The notes beneath the pieces were generated by a model. The model was not told the DNA's origin, made no database searches, and saw nothing but the letters and a program-made list of their open reading frames with translations. Source: Nothopassalora personata (taxonomy: Eukaryota; Ascomycota; Dothideomycetes; Mycosphaerellales; Mycosphaerellaceae). From it: a DNA stretch of 64,000 nucleotides. The stretch spans positions 1,426,001 to 1,490,000 of the forward strand of contig CM066287.1 in the NCBI GenBank assembly GCA_033816765.1, in the 5' to 3' direction. Positions 22,805 to 33,853 of this stretch are shown here, piece after piece. How positions within the stretch are numbered: position 1 is the stretch's first letter; the number at the start of each line of letters is the position of its first letter. The position numbers and the translations under genes were made by a program.

Positions 22805-24274
22805 ATGTCATCGACTATCGCTTTCGCCGTTTCGCTGTTCGCTGCTGGTATCAGCGCTCAGCAGGCAGGCAACAACACTGCTGAGACTCATCCGTCTCTG
22901 CCCATCTCAGAATGCACTAGTTCTGGATGCAAGAATCTCAGTACTTCGATTACGCTTGATTCGAATTGGCGCTGGACGCACTCGGTCAGTGGTACAACGA
23001 ATTGTTATACTGGTAAGCTGCTGCGAGCCGCCTACGAAGCCCAACAATTCTGACACATCCTCTAGGTAACAAATGGGACACTTCAATCTGCACCTCCGGC
23101 TCCGTTTGCGCTTCAAGCTGTGCCCTCGACGGCGCAAAGTACGCAGATACCTACGGCATCACCACTGCAGGTGACGAGCTGTCTTTGACGTTTGTCACTA
23201 GCAAAAATGTCGGTAGTAGGAACTACCTGCTGGACGCCTCTGGGGAGAAGTACCAGATGTTCGACCTCAGGAACAAGGAGTTCACGTTCGATGTAGATGT
23301 CTCTGGCCTACCTTGTGGTCTCAATGGCGCCCTCTACTTTGCAGAAATGCCAGCGGATGGAGGCCTCTCAACTGGTAAGAACAATAAGGCTGGTGCCAAG
23401 TATGGCACGGGATACTGTGATAGTCAGTGTCCGCAGGATATCAAATTCATCAACGGAGAGGTAAGGCCCCCTCCCCGTTCCCTCTCAGCTCTCACTAACC
23501 GTGTCCTACCAGGCCAACAGCGAAAATTGGACCCCATCATCCGGCGACCCTAACGCTGGCACGGGCTCCAAAGGCTCCTGCTGCGCCGAGATGGATATAT
23601 GGGAGGCCAACTCCATCTCCACCGCTTTCACGCCTCACCCCTGCAACGGCACGGGCCTGCAAGTCTGCTCCGACAACAGCACTTGTGGAGCAGGTGACTC
23701 CCGCTACGATGGGATTTGTGATAAGGATGGGTGTGATTTCAATTCCTACCGTCTGGGAAATGAGACCTTCTTTGGTCCTGGGGGAACCGTTGACACCGGG
23801 AAGAAAATGACGGTTGTGACGCAGTTCATTACGGATGATGGCACTGATAATGGCACTCTGGCGGAGATTCGGCGGATTTATGTTCAGGGTGGCGTTGTGA
23901 TTCAAAACTCCGCGAGCAACGTCGACGGTGTCGATGCGTCCAACAGTCTCACCGAGAATTTCTGCTCGCAGCAGAAGACGGCATTTGGAGATAAGAACTC
24001 GTTTGACGCACGAGGTGGGTTGGCTGCTATCGGGGAGGCCTTCAGCAGGGGCATGGTGCTGGTCCTGAGCGTCTGGGACGATTATGCGGCGCAGATGCTC
24101 TGGCTCGACTCGACGTATCCAACTAATAGTACAAAGCCGGGAGCTAAGAGGGGCACTTGTGATGCTACAAGTGGTGCGCCCTCGACTGTCGAGAAGGCGC
24201 ATCCGGATGCGAAGGTGAAGTTTTCGGCGATTAAGTTTGGGCCTTTGAACTCGACGTTCCATTCAGGTGCTTAG
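22805..24274 (+). CDS. cbh1: Secreted GH7 cellobiohydrolase, catalytic domain only
   Basis: Three exons, 22805-23012, 23066-23460 and 23513-24274, give 454 aa. The signal peptide [18 protein letters not shown] precedes QQAGNN, the usual mature start. GH7 features include [10 protein letters not shown], a Cys-rich fold ([26 protein letters not shown]) and the catalytic motif EMDIWEAN, where the first Glu is the nucleophile and the second the acid/base. Several Asn-x-Ser/Thr sites suggest glycosylation. The enzyme releases cellobiose processively from the reducing ends of cellulose. The protein stops after NSTFHSGA with no linker or CBM1, common in plant-associated dothideomycetes. Confidence 0.95.
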
Positions 24275-24542
24275 TGGGTGGTTGAATGAGGCTGGGGTGA
24301 GATTTTGGCGCTATGTGAGATCGATTGGAAGCTATAGTCGACGCGGAGGGAGCAAGTCAACTCTATCTTTTCGCCGTCGTGACGTCTGTCCATAGCAGAG
24401 CACCAAAACATCTTCAGCCTGACCTCGAGTCTCCCCCAATACCACAACAGCATTGTGTTACCACAGCCAGATATACTCGAGCTGTGGTTTCTTGTTTGGA
24501 AATGGTGGTAAAGCGCAAAGCGCAATTTCAGAGACTGCTGTT
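24275..24542. other. Short convergent intergenic region
   Basis: Between the 3' ends of the GH7 gene and SDE2; no feature seen beyond presumed terminators. Confidence 0.4.
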
Positions 24543-25433
24543 CTAAATTTCACGGGCTTTGCCTTTGCCTTTGCCTTCATACTTCGACACTTCTTGCTGT
24601 ACCGGCGCACTCCCTCCCTCTTCTACTTCGTCGTCTTCAGAGCTATCATACTCCTCGTCCCACCCGAAGAGACTCCTCCCTGCCGACTCACTCTTCTCCG
24701 CCTTCCCACTTCCCGAGCTCTCTCCCCCAGCATCCTCCTCATCTGTCTCGCTTCCAGTCCTGCCCTCTGCGTCCTTCGCCTGAACCTCCATCTCCTGCCT
24801 CATAGCCCTCAAAACCGCCTCTCGAACCTTCTCCTCCGCCCCCTCTTTGCCCTCGACCCACTCCGCATCCAAACGTCCCCGTGCACCATTCTTATCCTTC
24901 ATCTCCGTCTCCCTCTTCTCTGCAGCCTCCACAACAGCCTCCCATTTTCTCTTGCGCTCCTCTTTCTCCTTCTTCTCCATATCGGGCTTGATGGCAAGAT
25001 ACTCTGCTAACTTCTTCGCCTCATCAACGGTGCGCAGCCTGCGGCCATCAAGGTTGCGATTACTGCCGTTTGGATTCACGTTCGAGTTGCGGTTCTTGCG
25101 AGACGACATGCGACCTCCGGCGGCGCGCAGTTGGGAGCCGAAGCCGCCTTTGCCTCCGCAAAGTTTGCGAGATAGGCGCAGTGATAAGATGCTGTCATGG
25201 CTGGAGTCCAGGAGGGTGGAGACTGGAGAGTTGTTGTGAGGCAGGAGTTGTTTGTTGGAGACTGAGGTGAGGATCAGGTCGTCCTTGAGGGGTAGGAGGC
25301 GCGAGAGGATTGTGGTGTAGACATCGCTGACACTGGTGGAGGACTTTGTGGGTAGGGACAGTGTGCGCGGGAGGCCGAGACCTGCGAAGGTGGCGATGAG
25401 GATGTTGATGGTGTGGTCTTGAGAGGTCGCCAT
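24543..25433 (-). CDS. SDE2: Splicing regulator Sde2 (ubiquitin-fold precursor)
   Basis: Single exon, 296 aa. Residues 1-92 form a ubiquitin-like fold ([20 protein letters not shown], with a hydrophobic beta-strand pattern to LSLRLSRKL) that ends in [25 protein letters not shown] is the invariant Sde2 processing site: in fission yeast the ubiquitin-like part is cleaved after the first GG, leaving an active fragment with N-terminal Lys that joins the spliceosome and aids excision of a subset of introns. The motif [18 protein letters not shown] and a charged coiled coil follow. The rest is acidic and Ser-rich with no SAP domain visible. It diverges from RPR2. Confidence 0.9.
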   Translation of the reverse strand: MATSQDHTINILIATFAGLGLPRTLSLPTKSSTSVSDVYTTILSRLLPLKDDLILTSVSNKQLLPHNNSPVSTLLDSSHDSILSLRLSRKLCGGKGGFGSQLRAAGGRMSSRKNRNSNVNPNGSNRNLDGRRLRTVDEAKKLAEYLAIKPDMEKKEKEERKRKWEAVVEAAEKRETEMKDKNGARGRLDAEWVEGKEGAEEKVREAVLRAMRQEMEVQAKDAEGRTGSETDEEDAGGESSGSGKAEKSESAGRSLFGWDEEYDSSEDDEVEEGGSAPVQQEVSKYEGKGKGKAREI

Positions 25434-25877
25434 GACTGCGAATGTAGTGACGGACTCGGATGTGTGTGAGATTGCAACAGTAATCCGGAGTTTTCATGTC
25501 AAAGCCTGAGTGGCAGAAAGTTGCGTCCTCAGGCAGTAACGCTTTCCGCGATTCGGGCCGCTCGCGGAAAGACCCGAGTGGACATCATGTTCCCAGCCAG
25601 GCATCTTCTTCCGCTCACAACATCTGCTTTCATCAACACTATCACAAAGAAGGCAGTTCTGCAATCAGCCACACATGTGACCGGCTCCGAGTTGGCTCCA
25701 CTCACTGCTGCATCGCTATTCACTCGTCGAAACTGATTCCCGGTCCTGACTTCCCATTCCAACCCTACTTTCTTCACACCTGCAGCCTGTGTATGCATGC
25801 TTCCGGTTTCGTGGAAGGACGCGGCCTGGATCTGGGTGCAAGAACGGTAGCGCTAAAGCTGTGTTTCCCCAACCGAG
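25434..25877. promoter_or_regulatory. Divergent promoter of SDE2 and RPR2
   Basis: 444 bp between the two start codons. An open frame on the plus strand crosses most of it but lacks any domain and overlaps the RPR2 start, so I read it as chance. Confidence 0.5.
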
Positions 25878-26441
25878 ATGGCGAAGGAAAAGTCCAAACG
25901 TGACAGAGGCCCGCCAAATAAGCACCTTGCTGCCAGAATCACCTTCTTACAGCAGGCCGCCCTCCATCTTGCTGTGTCACAGTCCATGGAGGACAGCCAG
26001 ACGGCCCTGAAGTCTTCAGGGCAGTTCCTCATCAATGTCGCCGAGGTTAGAGGTCCGGCAATGAAGGATGACTCAATAAAGACGTTGAACTCCAACGACG
26101 ATCTGCCAAATGGTTCAGCTGCTCACATGGCCCTTGAGCTCCGCCAGGTTGCTCTGAAATCGCAGATTCGATTACAGCCTTCCATAAAGCACTTTAGCTG
26201 CAAATCCTGTCATACCGTTCTGCTGGAAGGTCGCACGTGCAGGAAGTACACCGAGAACCTCTCACGCGGTGGCAAAAAACCGCATGCAGATGTCATGGTC
26301 CAGGAGTGCATGACATGTGGAACGAAGAAGAGATTTCCCATGAACGCGGTACGGCAGTCGAGGAAGAGCATGCGAACGCTCACTTTGCCAGAAGAAACGA
26401 CGACTCCGAATGAGACCCCACTTGGTCCGTTGCCTACATAA
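25878..26441 (+). CDS. RPR2: RNase P/MRP protein subunit Rpr2 (Rpp21 family)
   Basis: Single exon, 187 aa, start MAKEKSKRDRGPPNKHLAAR. A helical N-terminal half (RITFLQQAALHLAV, LELRQVALKSQIRLQPSIKH) precedes the zinc ribbon characteristic of Rpr2/Rpp21/Snm1: CKSCHTVLLEGRTC then QECMTCGTKKRFPMN, supplying four cysteines. The family binds the RNA core of RNase P and takes part in 5' processing of tRNA precursors in the nucleus; the paralogue Snm1 belongs to RNase MRP, and the two are hard to separate by sequence. Length is slightly above yeast Rpr2 (144 aa). Confidence 0.88.
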   Translation: MAKEKSKRDRGPPNKHLAARITFLQQAALHLAVSQSMEDSQTALKSSGQFLINVAEVRGPAMKDDSIKTLNSNDDLPNGSAAHMALELRQVALKSQIRLQPSIKHFSCKSCHTVLLEGRTCRKYTENLSRGGKKPHADVMVQECMTCGTKKRFPMNAVRQSRKSMRTLTLPEETTTPNETPLGPLPT

Positions 26442-26653
26442 GTATGCTATGCCCCTGATGTGTGTGATCCCAACGCCTCTTGAATCTTGTGCAATTTGAC
26501 CAAGCAGAGCTCGCGCGTTCCATGTAAAACCTCGTGCTGACTGTAGCCCGCAGTTTCTTCGGGTCAAATTAAAAGATGTCAGCCGCGACATGGACATACT
26601 CCACCATTCTCTAACGCTGGTCATTGCTGTATGGGAGCTCCGCGTTTTGACGA

Positions 26654-27496
26654 TCATTGCCGCGATGACGATCGTGGGATGCGACGTTGTCGTGCGTTCG
26701 TTGTTGATCGCGCAAGAGGTACCTGATCCCGCCCGTACTCCTCTGGGTCTTGTGCTGACTGTCGATAGCTCAGCGGCAGATACATCGCACCGCCATCCCT
26801 GGACTCCGAACCCGCTTGCCAGTTCCTCTCGAGGCGCTGCTCGATACTACGCAAGGTGCCGCTCATGTCGTCAAGATCCTTCGTCAAGCACGCTAATGTC
26901 TTGTTGTAGTTCTCAGCAAGTTGCAACATCTTATCCATGGTATCATCCTTCCTGCGATTACCATCAGTTACATGTATCCGCAGCCATTCTGCCGGGGCAC
27001 TCACTTGGTCGGCGGCACATCACGATAGCGACACTCGGTGCTCTGCTCTGAGCAAGGAAGGCAAGGCTCGCTGCCGTCACATTTCTGCTTCCTCTTTCGG
27101 CATTCTTCGCACGCCTGAAGCATAGGTCAGCTGAATTAGTTCACATTGATATACGATCAAACCGACCGTCCTGGTTCTCCTGATTTTCTCGCGTCTGTCG
27201 TCTCCCTCAGCGCCGATGTGCTCTCGACGGGCTGACCGTCTTGTGGTCACAACCGGATATGCACTCGCAGGAACACGGGGGATCTGGAACAAAGGCACTT
27301 CGTTGGCTTGAGAATCCGGTTGCTGAGGCATGTACTGGGTAAAGGCGGTGCCATCTAGCTGCTCAATAGGATATGCAGCATGTCCAGGCGGATGAAAGTT
27401 GGTCATGCCTTGGGCGACCGGTACAAAACTACCCTCCACGTCTGGGTACTCCCATTGAGGCTCAGCGGTGTACGTGTGCTGGTGAAACGAATCCAT
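26654..27496 (-). CDS. Short Zn2Cys6 binuclear-cluster protein
   Basis: Three exons on the minus strand, 27496-27167, 27114-27005 and 26951-26654, give 245 aa. The first exon (MDSFHQHTYTAEPQWEYPDV) is a disordered Pro/Gln region ending in basic DRREKIRRTRT. Exon 2 supplies ACEECRKRKQKCDG and SEPCLPCSEQSTEC: spacing C-x2-C-x6-C-x5-C-x2-C-x6-C, a complete fungal Zn2Cys6 DNA-binding domain. Exon 3 starts KKDDTMDKMLQLAENYNKTL, a coiled-coil dimerisation-like helix, and stops soon after. There is no fungal-specific middle homology domain, so the protein is far shorter than typical regulators of this class. The frame could extend if another intron begins at GTACCT near 26727. Confidence 0.75.
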
Positions 27497-30381
27497 CGTG
27501 GCATTCACCAGCAAGCGTACCAATAGGCGGATCCCGTCGAAACTTAAAGGCTATCGTTGGTAGAGTTGGTGACGGAGCAAGAAGACCCAGGAACGTCGGA
27601 ACGAGTGAGCAACGCCTATATCTGGATCCTGCCACTGGTTCTAATTGCAACCAATACAAGCAGCATGCTGCGGGAACCTCCGCAGTAAAAGGAAGGCCGG
27701 GTGCAGACGCACACGACACTACAACACGTATACTTTCTATCGGATTCGTCAGGTCAATCAACTTCTGCCAGGCTAGAGTTTCGACAACTCGGTAAAGTTA
27801 AGGCTCGGCACCGCCGCAAGCAATACTGAACTCTCTTTCACTAGTTCACATGCTTATAGCGCATCTGTGGGACATGCGCTGCGACACAAAATTCCCAAAC
27901 CTCAATCATCACGTAAGGACCATGCGGGTAGCTCTGCGTTGTCGGGTTGTCTGCGGAAACGGACTGCGCTCCTCTCTCGATCGCGGACGAACAAGATCAG
28001 CCAATGCCCCCGACAGAGGCGGTTCTAGACTGGCAAACAGCAGGGCTATGCCATCAACGCCCCAACATTTCGCATGATTTTGCCAATTGCCAGACCACCT
28101 ACCTGGATTAGGTGATTGCGGTCAGTCACTGGCACCGATTGGTTGGTGCTCAGGTGCCACTCGCGCTTATCCTTGTCCCCCAGAATCGCGTCAAACCACG
28201 CTGCAGGGCTGTCAAGACAGTTCCTCCACGCCAAATGGCGTACTCTAGGCTTCCTGCGGTGTGCTTTCGAGAGGAGCTTTGTCGGGCGGTTGGTGGATAT
28301 TGCTGCTCGCACTTCTTATCGCCCAAAGTCGATGCAACTCCATATCCACATCAGCGACATGGTTCGTTGCACTGGCAGCACTGCACAGGAAGGTGGTACG
28401 GTGCACTGATGCGCTACTTTCGGCTAGCTGCGTCTGAGGTTACGGGGCGAGAGATCCCCTAGTGTGAAGCGGCAAGGCCCGCCGCGTGGAGACTGAGGCC
28501 CACATTGTCACTGCAATGGCTCGCCAACCACAACGAAAGTTACAGAAGAAAGGCCTCAACAGATCGACATCGGGCACATGGGAGTGTCATGTTGCTCGGT
28601 TGATGAGCGGCTTTGGCTTGCATAATGTTGCGGCGCTGCTGCATATAGCCCTCGCATCCGACCGTGCAGCAGACAGCTCGCGCATGCAGGATTGCGCAGA
28701 CACGCAGTCAAAAGTTGGCGAGCATGCTGTGAACTTGGCCGGTACGCTACCCTTTGTGTGTGGAAGCTGCGTCTTTCACAGGCGACGCATCACGGAAATG
28801 GTGAACCAGCAGCCATGCGATCGTGCAACCAGCTGGTGCTAACATAAGGACTGCGACAGAACATTGCCATGTCGGATTCAGTGTCTCGAGTGTCAAGGAC
28901 GTAGACAGGGCACTACAAGTATGGGTCATAAAGTGCATTCTCACCTAGCTGACACCACATACTCGGGATCAGAAAGCGCTGTTCTGAACAGTCAACCCGG
29001 ACCCTTCCTAACTCATTGACAACGCCTGCCTGATCGAATGAAGATCAGCGCCCTTCGATTACAATTCACCAGGAGCTGTAACTGGTCGAAATAAGGTGAG
29101 GCTCCAGGAACGCCACAGAGTTGCTCTTGTGAAGATCGACATCGTCCTCGTTGCACGATATTCTGATGAAATCAACTCCAGCTATGCGAGCCTTCGGAAC
29201 TCGATGGGTACATTCAAAATGGTCAAGTATCATTTGAACGCAAATTATTGATGCCATGGCATATGCCGATATGCTTGCGCGTCTCACTCGCATTAACGTG
29301 CAGAAGCGGTCGGATGCAGGCCAGCTCATGCTGACAAGCATGAGGGCGGTTGCTTGAGCAGTCGCATCACCGGAGACCGATTCGAAGGCAATGACTTTTT
29401 GATTTGCAGCGCCGACAAGACCGAGGACGCAGCTCCGCCTTGTCATTGGAATCCTGACGCTCTCCTGAGATCTCAAGCTTTATCTTCTATGCCTCTTCAG
29501 ATGATGCGAGTAACGATCAGCAACACCGGCCGTCCGACATGGCCACCAATGCAGCATGTCATGGCATGTAGTGGGTCACTGCAGATCGCTTAAGAATCGC
29601 GATGTCTTCCGAGCCCTCATGCGGCTGGTAAAGGTCGGCACGATCCCCCAATGCGTGGCGCATGAGCTAATGTCGGAGTGCACTTATAAGGGAACACCCT
29701 CCCGCCGTTGCATAACCTGGTTGTCGTCCTTGGCATTATGGCGGTGAGCTTCGCTTCGACCCTCAATATAATCCTTCATGCAACATTGATCCTGTATCCT
29801 GGGTGTGCTACCACACTGTCGCTGGCGCCATGTTCTTCTGTCTGATCACAACGCCACGCTCAGGTGGACCCCTATATGCCAGTTACACCCCCACCCTGGG
29901 CCCGATCGTTATCCATCGGATTCTCAGAGTCTGATTAATTGCAGACCACGGTGTTTTAGGGTTTGCCAGTGCGCGCGTCTGTACTGGCAAGGCCTTGAAA
30001 CACAACCGGTATTGTTCAGTAGGCTTCTTTAGAGTTCCGGTTTGCTACAACAATGAATAGAGTGGATTGCGATCGAAGCGGAATTCTGATGCTTGAGTGT
30101 ATCGAGACCGATGTACTGCTGCCTCCGAAACGAAAAATCTATGGGCAGCTCACATTCTATCACATTGCCGTCAAATGGGGCATACCCACCCCCAGCCCTC
30201 CGCTGCACTTATGTCCTCCTATGAGATCCTTCCTCCCTTCGGAAGGCCCCTCCTACCGTGGGCCCCTCCCAAGTCTGCTTCGGCTACAGGAAACATACAG
30301 TAGATGCTATTAGCCCTCGACGGGCGGGCAAGCGCATTTTGGGGGGGTGGCTTAGAGGGCTAATCAAGTTTTGAAATATGA
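27497..30381. other. Gene-poor stretch, about 2.9 kb
   Basis: No frame here shows a recognisable domain, a signal peptide or consistent splicing. The longest are 88-136 codons and overlap each other on both strands (for example 28046-28312 minus and 29066-29476 minus). Composition stays moderate, without the TpA-rich bias of the right end. It may be eroded coding sequence related to the fragment at 30470-30945, but I cannot show that. Confidence 0.4.
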
Positions 30382-30469
30382 CTAAGAATTGGAGCTGCCA
30401 TCATGCGAAATCGTGAGCTGCTGCCCGTAGATCCACAAGTGCTCAGGCAGTAGATGTCTCCGAGTATTC

Positions 30470-30945
30470 ACAGGATTACCACAGTAGATCTCCGGACTTT
30501 TGCTGCACTTCAACAAACGTCCTGCACGGAGACCATAGCCGACCACAGTCTCCGCGATATACATGCGTGGAGAAACTAGCAAAGCACTCTTCTTCCATGA
30601 CAAAGACATACCGCCTCATGGACCAGAGCGAGGCCGCTTCCTCACGCGGGTCATGGGCTCGCCCGATCCTGTGCAGATCCATGGCATGGGCGGCACCTAC
30701 CCAGTAACTTTTCATAGGTTGCCCTGATTTAAACCCTCCAAACGTGAGGATGCAGATGTCGATATCCTTCCTGTTCGCCCCCAAGTGTCAGTCGAGGAGA
30801 GATTCGTCGATTGGGACGCTGGCTGTGAAAAGGTGCTCAAGGTGCTCCATCCAGGTGGAATACTGCCGATCTCCATTAAGGGTGAGGGAGGAATGCCAAT
30901 TTCCAAGACCCTAAGCCTTGTGAGAACTGCGAGGTAGCTTCTCAA
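30470..30945 (-). pseudogene. Fragment resembling the middle homology region of a fungal transcription factor
   Basis: On the minus strand adjoining frames read HLFTASVPIDESLLD, then GQPMKSYWVGAAHAMDLHRI and HDPREEAASLWSMRRYVFVM. The last two resemble the fungal_trans domain of Zn2Cys6 regulators, where a helix with GxA-x2-MA-x-xLGL is followed by EAARLWRR-x-WW. The frame is broken by stops and shifts and no DNA-binding domain is attached. Assignment rests on pattern memory and is tentative. Confidence 0.35.
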
Positions 30946-31267
30946 GGGAGGGCTGTTCGTGCCGGAGGATTTGGAGGTGGAGTCGTGAACGCGGAGGATG
31001 GTAAGATGAGCTGTCTTGAAGAGTGCATGACCGGCTGCGTGGCGCTGCGCTGGCGGTCATGTTCCTATGGAGGTGTCGTGCTCGAAGTTGGACGTGACTA
31101 CCAACGTTGTCACGAGCTGGCGTTTATGCCTGAGCGCTATTATTATCGATAGCAGCCGACTGCTCTCCCATGATCGCCGCATGTTCGTCATGCAGAGCGC
31201 TCCAAGAATCGGAGACTGTTTCTCTCTTCTGGGGCTAAACAAGCTAGACAGGCTCTTGCACCTTACG

Positions 31268-33133
31268 ATGACCAGACTCCCAGCTGTGCTCCTCGCAGCA
31301 GCCGCACTCTACTTAGATACCACAACAGGCAAGAATCTCCTGGCCGCAGTCTCGATTTCAGACCGTGGCCCGTCAGAGACTTCGAATGTCACTCAGTCTT
31401 CCAACATCCCTAGACCGACAGCAAATCCAGTCCCGCCTCCAATCCTGGAAACCAAGGGTGCAGATGACTTAGTCGCTAACATCTCCTCCTTCAGCCTCCA
31501 GGACATGATCTCCTTCTTCACTGGCACAAAGGATGTTGTCAATTCCAACTTTACACTATTCGCTGGCAACAACAAGAATAACGGTACCATTGCGAAGGTC
31601 CTGGCCACGGAGCGCTTCGCAAAAGCTGTGGACAATGCTCAGTGCACTGACAGCTCAGTGATGCTGACTTTCACCGACAAGGAGCGGTACAAAGAGGCCC
31701 AGACAGAATGGAAGTGGATTAATGGAGCTCACACTCATCACGTCTTCCTCGTCACCAAGAACATGGACTGCGACCGCGGCCTAGATGACCCAGATGACGT
31801 CCAGCTCTGGGACATCACGGAGGCGAAGTTCAATAACTTCGGCAAGTCAGTCACTTTGACAGGACAAGCAGTTGATTTCGTGGACGTGTTCAGGTCCTGG
31901 AGTCTCAAAGCATCAAACACTGGAATCATCCAGCAAAAAGGCCAGAATCACGCCAACGGAAGCACGCTGCAAGAACGCTTCATCGACACCCAAGGCCAAA
32001 TCAACATTGACTACCAGATTGATTCCTCCCTGGGCATGACCTGGGGCAACAAGCCCCTCAGCATCCTCCCCGCTGGCTCCGCCTCTGACCCAGTCGGCTC
32101 CATAACGTGCCAAACCTGCTCCGTCCGCGGAACTTTCGACTGGGACCTTGACATCGGCACCAGCTCCTCCGACCTCATAGCTGGGCAGATCTCTTTCACT
32201 GCCCGTAACGTCGGCGCTACACTCCAGCCTAAACTCTCCCTCTACGGCACCGAGACTGAGGTCTTCGAGCACGAATTGCCGATATGGGGGATGGGGATAC
32301 CGTACGCGGGGATTTATGCGAGTAAGTGGTTTGATGCGGGGGCTACGATCTCGTTGATTTTGAGGGTGAAAATTGAGAAGAATTCTGTGCCGATGGCGAT
32401 CACGGCTGGTTTTAATGTCTCTCTGGCGGAAGAGGCTGTGGTGAAAATTGACCTGGAAACCCCGGAGAATTCGGAGGCGTCTGGATGGGTTCCGCAGGTT
32501 GATAGTCTGGAGCCTGAAGTTTCGAGTAATGCGAGTGTGAAGATTACCGTGGGGCCGAGACTTTTGTTAACCTATGGACTTGAGGTACTGTCGCAGGGCG
32601 CTCAGGTTGGTCTGATCTTTGGAGGTGGGAGCGTCGAGGTCAAGGTCAAGACTCAGGATTCCAACGGTCCGTGTAGCAAGAAGAAGGAAGCTGAAGACAG
32701 CCTCGCTATCGAAGGTGGCCTCGTCAACGACATCGCTGCATTCGCCGAGGCCAAAATCGTCAAAGCTGCTGCTACCACGAAGACTTTGGCAAGTACCAGC
32801 ACGGAGCTCTTCTCGATGTGCAGAACGTTCAACACGGGCCTGCTTGCCGAGCCAACGATTGCTGCACAGCATGTCAATTCTTTCACGCCGAATATCATCT
32901 CGAAGGCGAAGAATGAGGTTGCGAGTTTGACGGATAAGGCGAAGGAAGAGGTTAAGAGTGTTGCTGCTACTGTTACGTCGGCGGTGGGATCCGTTGCGAG
33001 TGAGGCGAAGGAGGTGATCACGTCTGCTGCTGGCGAGGTCAAGACTGAGGCGACTGAAGCAGCAGCGGCAGCCACATCTTTAGTCGGCGGTATAATTGGA
33101 GACGTGGGTGATGCTTTGGGTAAAATCCTCTAG
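31268..33133 (+). CDS. Secreted protein of unknown function with an amphipathic repeat tail
   Basis: Single exon. I start at 31268 (MTRLPAVLLAAAALYLDTTT) because it gives a signal peptide; the frame is open upstream to 31067 but that extra part has no secretory character. The product is 621 aa. The middle contains Cys pairs (ITCQTCSVRG), several N-glycosylation sites and beta-rich stretches, in the style of large secreted fungal proteins with DUF7029/DUF7223-like regions; that likeness is from memory. The last about 90 residues are low-complexity amphipathic helix (NEVASLTDKAKEEVKSVAAT, VASEAKEVITSAAGEVKTEA), resembling LEA or apolipoprotein repeats. No catalytic motif or GPI signal seen. Confidence 0.75.
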   Translation: MTRLPAVLLAAAALYLDTTTGKNLLAAVSISDRGPSETSNVTQSSNIPRPTANPVPPPILETKGADDLVANISSFSLQDMISFFTGTKDVVNSNFTLFAGNNKNNGTIAKVLATERFAKAVDNAQCTDSSVMLTFTDKERYKEAQTEWKWINGAHTHHVFLVTKNMDCDRGLDDPDDVQLWDITEAKFNNFGKSVTLTGQAVDFVDVFRSWSLKASNTGIIQQKGQNHANGSTLQERFIDTQGQINIDYQIDSSLGMTWGNKPLSILPAGSASDPVGSITCQTCSVRGTFDWDLDIGTSSSDLIAGQISFTARNVGATLQPKLSLYGTETEVFEHELPIWGMGIPYAGIYASKWFDAGATISLILRVKIEKNSVPMAITAGFNVSLAEEAVVKIDLETPENSEASGWVPQVDSLEPEVSSNASVKITVGPRLLLTYGLEVLSQGAQVGLIFGGGSVEVKVKTQDSNGPCSKKKEAEDSLAIEGGLVNDIAAFAEAKIVKAAATTKTLASTSTELFSMCRTFNTGLLAEPTIAAQHVNSFTPNIISKAKNEVASLTDKAKEEVKSVAATVTSAVGSVASEAKEVITSAAGEVKTEATEAAAAATSLVGGIIGDVGDALGKIL

Positions 33134-33322
33134 AATGTTGGCGGTCGGTAATGTGGCTTTCTGCTTGTTAGTAGCTTAGCAATTGGAACAGTAGCGGAGC
33201 TCAGTGGCTGTTCCAAATTGATACTGTGCCAAAGGTGAGACCTTTATCTACTGCTACAAATCAGTGTCTGCAGCACACGGACAAATCTAGACCATGATCC
33301 AAGCTGCTGGTCACATCGTATC
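33134..33322. other. Intergenic, nothing recognised
   Basis: 3' flank of the secreted-protein gene; no feature identified. Confidence 0.4.
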
Positions 33323-33853
33323 CTAAACCTCCGTCGTCGCCGCCGCCGCCGCCGTCGCCATCGTCAACAACCCATTATAGCTCGCCACAAAACTCGACTC
33401 AAGCGCAGCGATCACAGCAGTATCCGTCGTCGTTAATGCCAGTGAAGACTGCGTATGCATGGCACTTGCCGTTCCATCACTCATCAAGTTAGCTGTAACT
33501 TTCTTTTCGCCGGTTGGGATGTCGAGGAAGCATAGTGCTGTTGAGTTTCACCTTCCTCGAGCTCTCCGGGCAGGATTCTTCTCGTGGACGCGTTATCAGC
33601 TTCGCAATGCCACATGTCTGTCCCTTCACATTGAGCGTGTGACGAAGCTGGTGTTCCATCAAGGCGTTGTCGAGGCAGGCAACCGTACAAGGCGATCTTG
33701 CTCTTCGCAGTTATAGAAGCAAACGTTGAACTTTCTGGAAGGAGTTCCGCAAGCCGTGTGAGGCACTGTGTAGCCAGCCAGGTCACACGATCTGTGTGGT
33801 AAAGTTCTGTAGACAAAGTTAGCAGCATCCATAGTACCAGTCAGGTGCGGCAC
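33323..33853 (-). pseudogene. Small gene remnant with frame breaks
   Basis: Minus-strand pieces look coding but lie in different frames. One frame reads FNVCFYNCEEQDRLVRLP; a second reads GQTCGIAKLITRPREESC to VKLNST; a third continues CFLDIPTGEKKVTANLMSDG to LLTMATAAAAATTEV and a stop at 33323. The last two frames would join with a one-base shift at AACAGCACTATGC. No suitable intron bridges them. It may be a decayed Cys-containing secreted-type gene or one intact gene with sequencing errors; I do not recognise the family. Confidence 0.35.

Noticed and set aside
25496..25903. 135-codon plus-strand frame in the SDE2/RPR2 promoter
   Set aside because: Overlaps the RPR2 start in another frame and has no recognisable feature.
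31067..31267. Upstream extension of the secreted-protein frame
   Set aside because: The extra 67 residues have no signal peptide character and would bury the clear signal at 31268.
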